Shown here piece after piece: positions 8,554-16,483 of a stretch of DNA of 64,000 bases (within the stretch, counting starts at the first letter, position 1; the number at the start of each line of letters is the position of its first letter). A model generated the notes under the pieces. It was not told where the DNA came from and ran no database searches. It saw nothing but the letters and a program-made list of their open reading frames with translations. The DNA lies in the NCBI GenBank assembly GCA_964414425.1, contig CAYPWL010000008.1, positions 25,564 through 89,563 on the forward strand, given 5' to 3'. The stretch is from GYS-P2D sp964414425. Lineage in GTDB: Bacteria > Bacteroidota > Bacteroidia > Chitinophagales > Saprospiraceae. The translations under genes and the position numbers were made by a program.

Positions 8554-9372
8554 ATGAAAACGATTGCTTCATTAATTCTCAGCCTTTTCCTTAGCATTTC
8601 ATTTCTGACGGCTCAGAGCCAGGTGGATTTGCGAATACTTCAGGTATCACAACAGCAGAGTAAGGCGTGTTATGACCTCGAGATTCGTTCACCATATCAT
8701 GAGCAAATTTCTTTAGCTGGGCAGAACTACCGGATGTTTTACAACGCCAAGCAAGCAGAAGTAATCGAAGAAAGCATAAAGAACTACAGCTCACGCAAGT
8801 CATATGGGGACTTGGATGTGCTCAGCACAGAGCAAAATGATATTGGATTCTTATCACTATCAGTAGACGCTCGTGTCAATAACGATCACACGGTCATCCT
8901 GCCACCAGATGGTTCTTGGGTCGCTGTAGCCAGTGCGTGTTTTAATAGTATATCAGATGATGCTTATGACCTCGTATGGGCGAGTCAATTGACACAAGAT
9001 TTTGCCAGTGCACAAGTAGCCCTCTCTAAGTGGGATTCAGATGATGAGCAAGTGGTCATAGAACCCAATCTTCTTATAGATTACCTAAGTCAGGATGGCA
9101 GACTTACTGAGAGCGCTGTAGACATAACAGTATATCCTAATCCAGTAGCCGACTATATCAACATTAAGTTTGATGGTCAGAATGATGCTAATACTATATC
9201 TATTACAGATGGGATAGGGCGTCAAGTAGCATATGAATCTCTCAATAGTCAAGATCAGTTCAGTTATGATCTGAGCAACTGGCCAAGCGGACGGTATACC
9301 GTAGACGTCTTAGATAGTAATGGTGGAGTCATTAATTCTAAGAGTGTTATCAAGACTTTTGACAATCAGTAG
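8554..9372 (+). CDS. Secreted protein with type IX sorting domain, second of three paralogues
   Basis: The 272-residue product has a signal peptide (about residues 1-20) and the same beta-rich domain as its neighbours, with SLAGQNYRMFYNAKQAEV, IGFLSLSVD and VAVASACFN; Cys39 and Cys129 form the conserved pair. The last 80 or so residues (DITVYPNPVADYINI onwards, ending near SVIKTF) are a type A C-terminal sorting domain of the type IX secretion system, with the usual YPNP, SGRYTV and final basic strand. The protein should therefore cross the outer membrane through the SprA translocon and be attached to the surface or released. The biological role of the N-terminal domain is unknown. Confidence 0.88.
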   Translation: MKTIASLILSLFLSISFLTAQSQVDLRILQVSQQQSKACYDLEIRSPYHEQISLAGQNYRMFYNAKQAEVIEESIKNYSSRKSYGDLDVLSTEQNDIGFLSLSVDARVNNDHTVILPPDGSWVAVASACFNSISDDAYDLVWASQLTQDFASAQVALSKWDSDDEQVVIEPNLLIDYLSQDGRLTESAVDITVYPNPVADYINIKFDGQNDANTISITDGIGRQVAYESLNSQDQFSYDLSNWPSGRYTVDVLDSNGGVINSKSVIKTFDNQ

Positions 9373-9469
9373 ACAAAAAAAAACGTTAGATACCGAGGGG
9401 ACATCAATTAAGTTGCTCATTTTAGCAGTACCAAAAACAATCCGCCCCCTATCCAATTGATCACAACTT

Positions 9470-9493
9470 GTGCGAACTAAAGTCATTTCGCAC
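9470..9493 (+). other. Hairpin in the leader of the third paralogue
   Basis: GTGCGAA and TTCGCAC form a perfect seven-pair stem with a ten-base loop. A second hairpin, ATACTC-TTGT-GAGTAT, follows at 9541-9556, some 30 bases before the start codon at 9587. The 214-base spacer holding both is unusually GC-rich in patches for this locus. A structured leader is possible; neither hairpin has a T tract. Confidence 0.4.
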
Positions 9494-9586
9494 GTATCTC
9501 CCCCCGAGGAGAATTGTTGTAACGTTTTTTATGAGCTTTGATACTCTTGTGAGTATTGCTGCTTAAACATATTCAATTGGTTTAAA

Positions 9587-10462
9587 ATGAAGTCTTTTTC
9601 TACGTTTCTTGCTACGGCACTTACTTACCTTATGTTGATATCTGGAGTTCAGGCAAACAATGCTATTGACATCAGATTTTCTACACCTATCATAGACCAA
9701 AATACAAATACAGCATACGTCAATATCCAACTCAAGTCTACAGATGACGCTTTGGTATTGGCTGGACAGAATTACCGTATCTTCTACAATACTGATGTAT
9801 TGACGCTCAACGAAGAGTTAAGCAACACTAACCTGCCACAAGGGAAGTATACGGATATCATCTTTACGAATACTATCGAAAATGTGAAAGCGGCAGGTGT
9901 TGGATCATTAGAGTTCGATGATAACATGGGTTTCTCTAATTTTTCAATTGATCTATTAGATCAAGTTGATGGTGGTGTAACTGTAAGCTCAGGAGATGAA
10001 TGGACTACTGTTGCTACCTTAAACTTTAGCATTACTGCCGATATCGACGACATGCAATTAGTATGGGGTCGCCAAGACAGAAGCGAAGATTATGCAACGG
10101 CATTTGTCGAAATGGCTGAGTGGGTATCTCCTAAGAAGATTGCTTCACTTGATATCAATGAGTATCACGATCTTGAGTTTACTTACGAAGCAGCAGAAGC
10201 TTTAGATATCGTATCATTTGAGTTTGGACCTAATCCTACAACAGAGTTTGTTAATATCTCATTTGGACAAGCATTACAATCAAATGCTGAGTTGAGATTT
10301 ATCAATATGAAGGGACAAGTATCTAAGAGAGTAGATATTGATGCAGGTTCTACCAACACACAAATATTTATGACAGACGTGCCAGCAGGCAATTATATCA
10401 TAGAAGTGAAAGATGAGACTAATAGTGCTGTAGCACCTAACAGATTATCTGTTTTGAAGTAA
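9587..10462 (+). CDS. Secreted protein with type IX sorting domain, third of three paralogues
   Basis: The 291-residue product has a signal peptide ending near GVQANN, then the shared domain (VLAGQNYRIFYNTDVLTLNE, LEFDDNMGFSNFSIDLL, TTVATLNFSI, YATAFVEMAEW) and a type A C-terminal sorting domain (FEFGPNPTTEFVNISF to the last residues, with PAGNYIIEVKD). Both cysteines of the other two paralogues are replaced here (by Ala or Tyr in the first strand and Leu in the later one), so the presumed disulfide was lost as a pair. A perfect bidirectional terminator follows 24 bases after the stop codon. Confidence 0.88.
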   Translation: MKSFSTFLATALTYLMLISGVQANNAIDIRFSTPIIDQNTNTAYVNIQLKSTDDALVLAGQNYRIFYNTDVLTLNEELSNTNLPQGKYTDIIFTNTIENVKAAGVGSLEFDDNMGFSNFSIDLLDQVDGGVTVSSGDEWTTVATLNFSITADIDDMQLVWGRQDRSEDYATAFVEMAEWVSPKKIASLDINEYHDLEFTYEAAEALDIVSFEFGPNPTTEFVNISFGQALQSNAELRFINMKGQVSKRVDIDAGSTNTQIFMTDVPAGNYIIEVKDETNSAVAPNRLSVLK

Positions 10463-10485
10463 GCAGCTTTTATTAAAGACATAAT

Positions 10486-10518
10486 AAAAAGGCTAAGCGA
10501 TACTCGCTTAGCCTTTTT
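10486..10518. terminator. Bidirectional intrinsic terminator
   Basis: AAAAAGGCTAAGCG and CGCTTAGCCTTTTT form a perfect 14-pair stem with a five-base loop (ATACT). The stem has A and T tracts on its two flanks, so it works in both directions. It separates the secreted-protein genes from the convergent htpG gene. Confidence 0.92.
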
Positions 10519-10541
10519 TGTTTTTATAGCTCTCTGTCAAT

Positions 10542-12401
10542 TTAGCTGACGAACTCCAAGCTATTCTTGATGAACTTCGACATTTCCTCTCCTTTGAGCA
10601 TGCCTTGATTCAATCTTGCGAGATCGTAGAGATAACTGGCAAACTTCTCTTTCTTTTCGCCTGAGCGCATCTTATTGAGCTTCTCAGCAACAAGTGGATT
10701 ATTAGTATTCACCACTACATTGAAGATCTCTGGCATATCGCCATTGCCCATGTTCTGTAGATTTTGCATCTCCATCATCCGTCTCATGAACTCTGGACGA
10801 GTGACGATTACCGGTAGGTCTGACGGGGCAAGTGCCTTAAGCTCAAGATTAGGTCCACCTGACTCCGGCAAGATAGACTTGAAGAGCTCTTCGACCTTCT
10901 GCTGTTCTTTCTCTGATAGTACAGACTCTTTCTCCTCGTCTTTTTGTACCAAGTTGTCAGCGGTATCGCTATCTACTCGTACGAATGTGCCATATCCAAG
11001 CTTCTGCTCGAGATGCTGCATGAAGTGATTGTCGATGATATTATCCATTTCCAGTACATCATAACCATAGCCCTCTGCCGATTCTATGAAGCTGTGGTGC
11101 CCCTTGATATCATTGCTATAGAGGTGGATGATCTTGTCATGCTTATCTTTTTGAGTGGCTTCGATCTTCTCCTTGTATTCTTCGAATGTGAAGTGCTCTC
11201 CCTTGATATTTTTGAGTAGGCAGAATTTCTCGGCCTTATCATAAAACTTCTCCTCAGAGATCATCCCATACTTTGCAAAAACACTGATCTCACTCCACTT
11301 CTCTTCAAATGCTGTTCTATCTTCTTTGAATAGGCTGTTGAGCTTCTCGGCAACTTTCTTAGTGATATAGCTCGTGATCTTCTTCACGTTGCTATCGCTC
11401 TGTAAGTAACTTCTGGATACGTTGAGCGGTATATCTGGAGAGTCGATCACCCCATGTAAAAGCGTCAAGAACTCAGGTACGATCTGGCTCACATCATCAG
11501 TGACATATACTTGATTGCTGTAGAGTTGAATCTTATTCTTCTGTATCTCGATAGAGTTGTTAACCTTAGGGAAGTACAATATCCCTGTCAGGTTAAATGG
11601 ATAGTCGATATTGAGATGTATCCAGAACAGTGGTGGCATGGAGTACGGATACAGATAAGAGTAAAACTCTTTGTAATCCTCATCAGTCAGCTCTGCTGGA
11701 CTTTTCTTCCAGAGTGGCTCACGCTCGTTGATGACATAGTCTACCTCCGTTTTGATCTCTTTGCGATCATCGCCTTCGCCTTCCCAGTTGCTCTCGGTCT
11801 TCGTGCCAAATCGGATCGGGAATGGTAAAAACTTACAGTACTTATTGAGTAGTGTATCTATACGTGCTTTCTCGAGGAACTCCTTGCTATCATCAGAGAT
11901 ATGCAAGATGATCTCAGTACCGCGCTCGGTCTTATCTGATGGCTCCAAGTCATACTCAGGGCTACCCGTACAGCTCCACTTAGCAGCAGGTTCATCTTTA
12001 TGGGACTTAGTGATGACCTCTACCTTGTCGGCTACCATAAATGCACTGTAGAAGCCCAGTCCGAAGTGTCCTATGATGCTTGCCTCATCTTTATATTTTT
12101 CCAGAAACTCTTCTGCTGAAGAGAAGGCAAGTTGATTGAGGTATTTGTCAACTTCTTCGGAGGTCATACCGATACCTCGATCCTTGATGATTAATTTATC
12201 CTCTTCGAGGATGATATCTATCGTCATGTCTCCGAGATCCCCACTGAACTCACCCTTCGCAGAGTAGGTCTTAAGTTTACTGCTGGCATCTACCGCATTG
12301 GAGACGAGCTCTCGTAAGAAGATCTCTTGATCTGAATAAAGAAACTTCTTAATAATGGGAAATATATTTTCCGTTTGTACGGAAATCTGTCCTTTAGCCA
12401 T
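10542..12401 (-). CDS. htpG: Molecular chaperone HtpG (Hsp90)
   Basis: The 619-residue protein is the bacterial Hsp90, a homodimeric ATP-driven chaperone of the cytoplasm. The N-terminal GHKL ATPase domain shows FLRELVSNAVDAS (metal- and ATP-binding Asn), IKDRGIGMT and IGHFGLGFYSAFMVAD. The middle domain has the catalytic-loop motif DIPLNVSRSYLQ, and the C-terminal dimerisation domain runs from about residue 500. No charged linker is present, as expected for a bacterial form. The length matches the family. The gene stands alone, with its promoter in the roughly 95-base spacer behind the PAP2 gene. Confidence 0.97.
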   Translation of the reverse strand: MAKGQISVQTENIFPIIKKFLYSDQEIFLRELVSNAVDASSKLKTYSAKGEFSGDLGDMTIDIILEEDKLIIKDRGIGMTSEEVDKYLNQLAFSSAEEFLEKYKDEASIIGHFGLGFYSAFMVADKVEVITKSHKDEPAAKWSCTGSPEYDLEPSDKTERGTEIILHISDDSKEFLEKARIDTLLNKYCKFLPFPIRFGTKTESNWEGEGDDRKEIKTEVDYVINEREPLWKKSPAELTDEDYKEFYSYLYPYSMPPLFWIHLNIDYPFNLTGILYFPKVNNSIEIQKNKIQLYSNQVYVTDDVSQIVPEFLTLLHGVIDSPDIPLNVSRSYLQSDSNVKKITSYITKKVAEKLNSLFKEDRTAFEEKWSEISVFAKYGMISEEKFYDKAEKFCLLKNIKGEHFTFEEYKEKIEATQKDKHDKIIHLYSNDIKGHHSFIESAEGYGYDVLEMDNIIDNHFMQHLEQKLGYGTFVRVDSDTADNLVQKDEEKESVLSEKEQQKVEELFKSILPESGGPNLELKALAPSDLPVIVTRPEFMRRMMEMQNLQNMGNGDMPEIFNVVVNTNNPLVAEKLNKMRSGEKKEKFASYLYDLARLNQGMLKGEEMSKFIKNSLEFVS

Positions 12402-12495
12402 AATAGTTATAGTTAATGGTTTTTGTAAAAACTAATGTATATGACTTAGCAGGTCAAAGGCTATGCCATAGACAGATAGGTGTCAAAATGTCGTT

Positions 12496-13209
12496 TTATA
12501 ACTGATATACTAAGCTGATATGGCTTGGCGCTATGTCAAAATGTAAGTTGGATAGAAATCTGCCTGCCTCTTTTGTCGGAGATGGGCGTACCAGATATCT
12601 ATAGGTGAGCTGGGTACTGATAATCCCCAGTCCGGCACCAAATAACACATCTGGAACCCAATGGCGATTCTTCCGTACTCGCATGACCCCAACTACTGCT
12701 GCTGGTGCAAACGATACCCAAGCCAGTACGGGGCGCTTATCCCTGAGTGCCATATAGCTTGCCGTAGCTGTCGAAAAAGCAAAAGACGTATGACCAGATG
12801 GAAATGCGAAGTTTCCGCCTCGGGGACGCTCGACATTCAGGATAGACTTTAATGCCCACGTTGCTCCCAGATTGATCGCCGTACTGTACGCATATCCCTT
12901 GAGATGGTATAGACGGTCAGTATTATTCTTATTGAGTGCATAGAGCAGCACTTGTCCGCTTGGCACAAATGCCAGATAATCATCGAGGTCTGACTCAGAT
13001 GTACCGATGATATCTTGTACATCAGACTGCAGGTTCCTCTTAAAGGTATTGCTGCTAGTAGCTAGACCAGCAGTCATCAGCCCCATGGCCGTCCAAGGTT
13101 TTATATTATTCACGCTGGTCGTGTCCTTGCTGAGGCCCTGGCCATGAGAGTAGTGTGGTCGTGCGAAGGAGAATAGAAAAACCACGGGTATAACTAAAAA
13201 CTTTACCAT
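12496..13209 (-). CDS. PAP2-family phosphatase
   Basis: The 237-residue protein has a signal peptide or N-terminal helix and the three phosphatase motifs of the PAP2/haloperoxidase superfamily: KSILNVERP (K-x6-RP), FPSGHTSFAF (PSGH), and RVRKNRHWVPDVL (R-x5-H-x3-D). It is expected to remove phosphate from lipid or polyprenyl phosphates, on the periplasmic side. Several helices are predicted, but fewer than in undecaprenyl-pyrophosphate phosphatases of the PgpB type, so the substrate is open. The gene is followed by the htpG promoter region and has a long, largely non-coding spacer upstream. Confidence 0.9.
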   Translation of the reverse strand: MVKFLVIPVVFLFSFARPHYSHGQGLSKDTTSVNNIKPWTAMGLMTAGLATSSNTFKRNLQSDVQDIIGTSESDLDDYLAFVPSGQVLLYALNKNNTDRLYHLKGYAYSTAINLGATWALKSILNVERPRGGNFAFPSGHTSFAFSTATASYMALRDKRPVLAWVSFAPAAVVGVMRVRKNRHWVPDVLFGAGLGIISTQLTYRYLVRPSPTKEAGRFLSNLHFDIAPSHISLVYQL

Positions 13210-13372
13210 AATCTGGGTCTAAAACGCATGTAAACTGATGATATATATCTTTTACATTATGTATCTATCTGTCTGACTGCTCAATACAATTGTATCATTA
13301 AAGCAATGTATGATATACCATGTACAATCGATCATACTGGCAAGGATTGTGCATTTGAGTAGGTAATTCTTT

Positions 13373-13449
13373 AACTTTTGAATACTTAAGGGATTAAGTA
13401 TTGGAGATTTTTCGGAGCGGCTACTGGGGGGTATGCCGCTCTTTTTTTT
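13373..13449 (+). ncRNA. Candidate small RNA ending in an orphan terminator
   Basis: In the spacer 13210-13620 there is a plus-strand intrinsic terminator with no plus-strand gene before it. An upstream hairpin, AATACTTA-AGGGAT-TAAGTATT (13381-13402), is followed by GAGCGGC and GCCGCTC (13415-13441) and eight Ts. A promoter-like TTTTG lies just before the first hairpin (13373-13379). The simplest reading is a small RNA of roughly 75-100 nt. The rest of the spacer shows no convincing gene. Confidence 0.4.
13415..13449 (+). terminator. Plus-strand intrinsic terminator without an obvious gene
   Basis: GAGCGGC pairs with GCCGCTC over seven bases around a 13-base loop and is followed directly by eight Ts. 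Only the plus strand carries the T tract, and the upstream PAP2 gene is on the minus strand, so the terminated transcript is not accounted for by a coding gene. Confidence 0.85.
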
Positions 13450-13620
13450 GGAGTTATTCACATCATACCGATCAAATGGCGACAGCGTCAGGCTAATACT
13501 TCCTCATCGTGACAATACTCAGAATTCTCGAAACAAAATAGTAGTTATACAATGAACGAGGACGAAAACATCAAAATCCTCCTAAGAATCATCTTAACTT
13601 GGAATCCAGACACTTAGCTG

Positions 13621-13968
13621 ATGAACATCTTTCAATGCTCCTCATATCCACTGTTTCTTACTGCGGTAGTTTCATTGTTTGTTAGTTGCAGTCGTACTAA
13701 GTCTCCAGCTATTGAACAATTAGAACAAATCATAGAACGTGATTTCCCCGATATACCTACAGTTCATCAATTGCTTCCTTTTAAATTATTTTTTATCAAG
13801 GATTTTGAGCAATACTCATTGGAGTATGGACAGCATTTTATTGATTCCATCTCGAATCTCGGGCCACCACCAGCACCAGACCTGAGAATTCTGCATCATA
13901 GGTGTAATCTCAGAGGTAATAATGTGTTTTTTCAGCTCATTCGAGAGAAATTTATTATAGTAACATGA
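13621..13968 (+). CDS. Lipoprotein fragment, upstream half of a split gene
   Basis: This frame encodes 115 residues: a lipoprotein signal peptide with a possible lipobox FVSC (Cys at about residue 23), then a region with DFPDIPTVHQLLPF and a Pro-rich turn (LGPPPAPD). The frame ends at a TGA whose first bases overlap the ATG of the next frame (ATGA). The product looks like the first half of a protein of about 205 residues whose second half is read in the -1 frame. No family is recognised. Confidence 0.5.
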   Translation: MNIFQCSSYPLFLTAVVSLFVSCSRTKSPAIEQLEQIIERDFPDIPTVHQLLPFKLFFIKDFEQYSLEYGQHFIDSISNLGPPPAPDLRILHHRCNLRGNNVFFQLIREKFIIVT

Positions 13969-14246
13969 TATCGGTTGCCACAGATGCAGAAGGTAAGAGA
14001 GCTCGAATAGAGATCAAAAAAGCGGTGCCATATTCAATTGAGTCAGTTCGCAAAAGAGTTTTGTTTGAAGAATTCCAAGTATTGGCTTACCCGATAATGA
14101 TAGAAGATCATCTCATCATTTATAGGAATGGATATCATATTCACAAGGACTTGCCTGGAATTGGTGGCGGTATGTTCTTTATCTATGAAAAAGTCGATAA
14201 AGAATGGGTAAAAATTTTATTGTTGAATACATGGCATTCATCATAA
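13965..14246 (+). CDS. Downstream half of the split lipoprotein gene
   Basis: This frame encodes 93 residues without a signal peptide. It has a beta-rich core with a GGGMFFIYEKVDKEWVKI segment, the kind of closing strand-turn-strand found at the end of small secreted domains. That an exported first half is followed at once by a non-exported second half argues that the two were one protein and that a single-base change separates them. It could still be a translationally coupled small gene, since ATG overlaps the upstream TGA. It lies 39 bases from the end of the convergent SurA-like gene. Confidence 0.45.
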   Translation: MISVATDAEGKRARIEIKKAVPYSIESVRKRVLFEEFQVLAYPIMIEDHLIIYRNGYHIHKDLPGIGGGMFFIYEKVDKEWVKILLLNTWHSS

Positions 14247-14285
14247 GGGCTCTAATTGAGCGCTCAGTGTGGACTTCATGGATTT

Positions 14286-15653
14286 CTACCTATTAATCGC
14301 ATTATCCTCCTTTTCATAATACCTCATGAGGTTAGGACAAGACTTAAAGTCGTCAATAATCGTAATCAGTGTATTGTCGATTTTTTGTTCGACCCAGTCA
14401 TTGAAGTAGACGTTCTTTTTACTTTCCTTGGCGAAGTTCTGGATCTTGGAGTAATCCGTCTCTAAGCTGGCTTTATGCGGTTTAGTCTTAGACTGAAGCT
14501 GGATGATCTTGTAGATTTTCTCTCCTCGTTGCTCAAACTCAAGAACCTCTGACAGCTCTCCCACTTCGAGATTTTCGATGGCAAAGTAGATCTGATAGGG
14601 GAGATCGGCGGTTTCCCAGAAAGTATCTCCAGTCTTATCATTGTTAAGTCGGCCGGCGTTGTTATAACTCTGTGCTTCTTCGTCTGAGTGCAGTCTCACG
14701 GCATACTCAAATGCTAAAGAATCTGAGGCAATCAATCTGGATAGTGAGTCGAGATGATTTTTAGTTCGATCGATATCATCTTGTGTGATTTCTGGCTTCA
14801 CGAGGATGTGTCGGATATTTATGGTATTACCTCGACGGCCTAATAACTGTAGCATGTGATAGCCAAATGGAGTCTCGATAATATCTGAGATCTCTTGCTC
14901 TGCGAGATTATATGCTGCAGCTTCAAATTCTGGAACGAAAGTCCCTCTCTTTTGCCATCCTAAGTCGCCGCCTTTCTGTGCTGATCCAGGATCATCAGAA
15001 AATATAGAGGCCAGTTCGGCGAAGTCCTCGCCATCATTGACAATACGATCTTTAATTTTTTGCAGTTTAGCTCGAGCAGCTTCTTTGTTTTCTTCGGCAA
15101 TAATAGTCTTGACAACGATCTCCCCGAGTTCTACCTCTGCATTAAGATAGGGCAAGCTATCCGTTGGGATCGACTCAAAGTATGCAACAACCTCCTTAGG
15201 CGTGATCGTCACATCTTGGATAAGCTGACCTTGTATCCGCTGTTGTATCAAGTCATCACGTAGAGGCTCTCTCATCACTTCTTTTTGCTCGAGTGGAGTC
15301 TTGCCATAGGTATTGCGAAACAAGTCGGTGTTGCCTTGCATCTGTGCGAGTATAAAATCTATCCTTCTCTGGAGTTCAATTTCTACTTCGACGTCGCTGA
15401 TGACTATACTATCCAGTTTTGCCTGATCGAGGAGTAGCGACTTGCCGATCAATTGATCCATGATCTGACACTGTATATCATCGCTATAATCGGCGCTTTG
15501 TGCTTTAGCATAGCTGAACAGTTCTTGTACTTCAGAGTATAGGATGTTCTCACTTCCAACACGAGCAATTATTTTGTCGAGTATGAGTGGCTGCTGTGCA
15601 GAGAGTAAACTCGCAGTAGCTAAAAATGTAAATATGATTAAGGCAATTCTCAT
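14286..15653 (-). CDS. SurA-like periplasmic peptidyl-prolyl isomerase
   Basis: The 455-residue protein has a signal peptide (about residues 1-19), a SurA-type N-terminal chaperone domain (about 25-165) and two parvulin (PpiC-type) domains, one around LGEIVVKTI to FGYHMLQLLGRRG (about 175-275) and a second starting at NIRHILVKPEIT. The motif GSAQKGGDLGW with FVPEFEAAAY is the typical active parvulin centre. It should help fold outer-membrane proteins in the periplasm. The start overlaps the stop of the next gene upstream by four bases, so it is translationally coupled to it. Third gene of a three-gene chaperone operon. Confidence 0.93.
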   Translation of the reverse strand: MRIALIIFTFLATASLLSAQQPLILDKIIARVGSENILYSEVQELFSYAKAQSADYSDDIQCQIMDQLIGKSLLLDQAKLDSIVISDVEVEIELQRRIDFILAQMQGNTDLFRNTYGKTPLEQKEVMREPLRDDLIQQRIQGQLIQDVTITPKEVVAYFESIPTDSLPYLNAEVELGEIVVKTIIAEENKEAARAKLQKIKDRIVNDGEDFAELASIFSDDPGSAQKGGDLGWQKRGTFVPEFEAAAYNLAEQEISDIIETPFGYHMLQLLGRRGNTINIRHILVKPEITQDDIDRTKNHLDSLSRLIASDSLAFEYAVRLHSDEEAQSYNNAGRLNNDKTGDTFWETADLPYQIYFAIENLEVGELSEVLEFEQRGEKIYKIIQLQSKTKPHKASLETDYSKIQNFAKESKKNVYFNDWVEQKIDNTLITIIDDFKSCPNLMRYYEKEDNAINR

Positions 15654-16477
15654 TGTGTCATGATTTTAATCTCGTCAGCTTCCAGTGCTTCGGTGTATAA
15701 TTCTTCTCTTTTCATCTCGAGCAGTTTCAACTTACGTTTATGTAAGATCATCTGCTTTAGCTGATCACGTACGAAAGGTAAGGGGGAATAGTCCATAGGT
15801 GCCTTACTTTCGCGCACTTTAAGAAATATTTCTGAGTTATCTGTCTTTATCTGTTGATATGACCCTGCTGTAGCCTTGCGCTCATTGAATTGATCAGACC
15901 ATTGATTGATCTCTGACCATTGCATCCAAACACTTGTATCGGATACTGCTCGAGACGCAATCGAAAATACATCTCCAGATTCATCTTTTTTCCACTTCTT
16001 GTAGAGGTCTTTGAGATCGGACACTTCATTATTAATCTCAGCTAACTGAATATTATAGAGGGGCTCACTGAGAAGGAACTGCTTCTTGTTAGCCTCATAA
16101 AATGAAGAGAGTTCTGACGGACTGACCACCGTATCAAATTGCTCGGAGATAATTTTGTTTTCGTATTCAAACTTGATGAGCTTTTTGCGGTAGTCCGCTA
16201 CAAGCCTATTGATATTACTGCGATCTATAGAGTAGTTGGAAGCCTCCTCCATAAGTACTTGGTCTTTGACCCATTGATCTATGTAGGCCTTAGCCAGCGC
16301 AATACTATCGGTATGATTGACTGATGGATGGATTACTTCATCTAATTCGCTCTTGTACAATGAGCTATTATATACACTTGCCACCACAGGGTCACTGATT
16401 CCGTTACCTCTGTTCTGTTGAGTGCAAGACCACAATAGGAGTACGAGTATTAATGCAGTACAAACTTTGGCTGGCAC
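15650..16477 (-). CDS. Lipoprotein with SurA-N-like domain, no parvulin domain
   Basis: The 275-residue product has an N-terminal signal with a Cys after LLLWS (about residue 18), so it may be a lipoprotein. The body is largely helical and charged, with VVASVYNSSLYKSELDEVIHP, similar to the substrate-binding N-terminal part of SurA-like chaperones, and LSSFYEANKKQF, a common parvulin-flanking segment. No active parvulin centre (such as GGDLGW) is seen, so it is probably a chaperone or a partner without isomerase activity. It sits between two true isomerase genes, seven bases from the first and overlapping the second by four bases. Confidence 0.8.
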   Translation of the reverse strand: MPAKVCTALILVLLLWSCTQQNRGNGISDPVVASVYNSSLYKSELDEVIHPSVNHTDSIALAKAYIDQWVKDQVLMEEASNYSIDRSNINRLVADYRKKLIKFEYENKIISEQFDTVVSPSELSSFYEANKKQFLLSEPLYNIQLAEINNEVSDLKDLYKKWKKDESGDVFSIASRAVSDTSVWMQWSEINQWSDQFNERKATAGSYQQIKTDNSEIFLKVRESKAPMDYSPLPFVRDQLKQMILHKRKLKLLEMKREELYTEALEADEIKIMTQ

Positions 16478-16483
16478 TGAAGC

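Noticed and set aside
13252..13461. Minus-strand frame of 69 residues in the spacer behind the PAP2 gene
   Set aside because: It overlaps the plus-strand terminator and has a composition and start unlike a real protein.
13965..13968. Programmed -1 frameshift at the split lipoprotein gene
   Set aside because: The bases before the junction (AAA TTT ATT ATA GTA ACA) do not form a slippery heptamer in the reading frame and no hairpin follows at the right distance.
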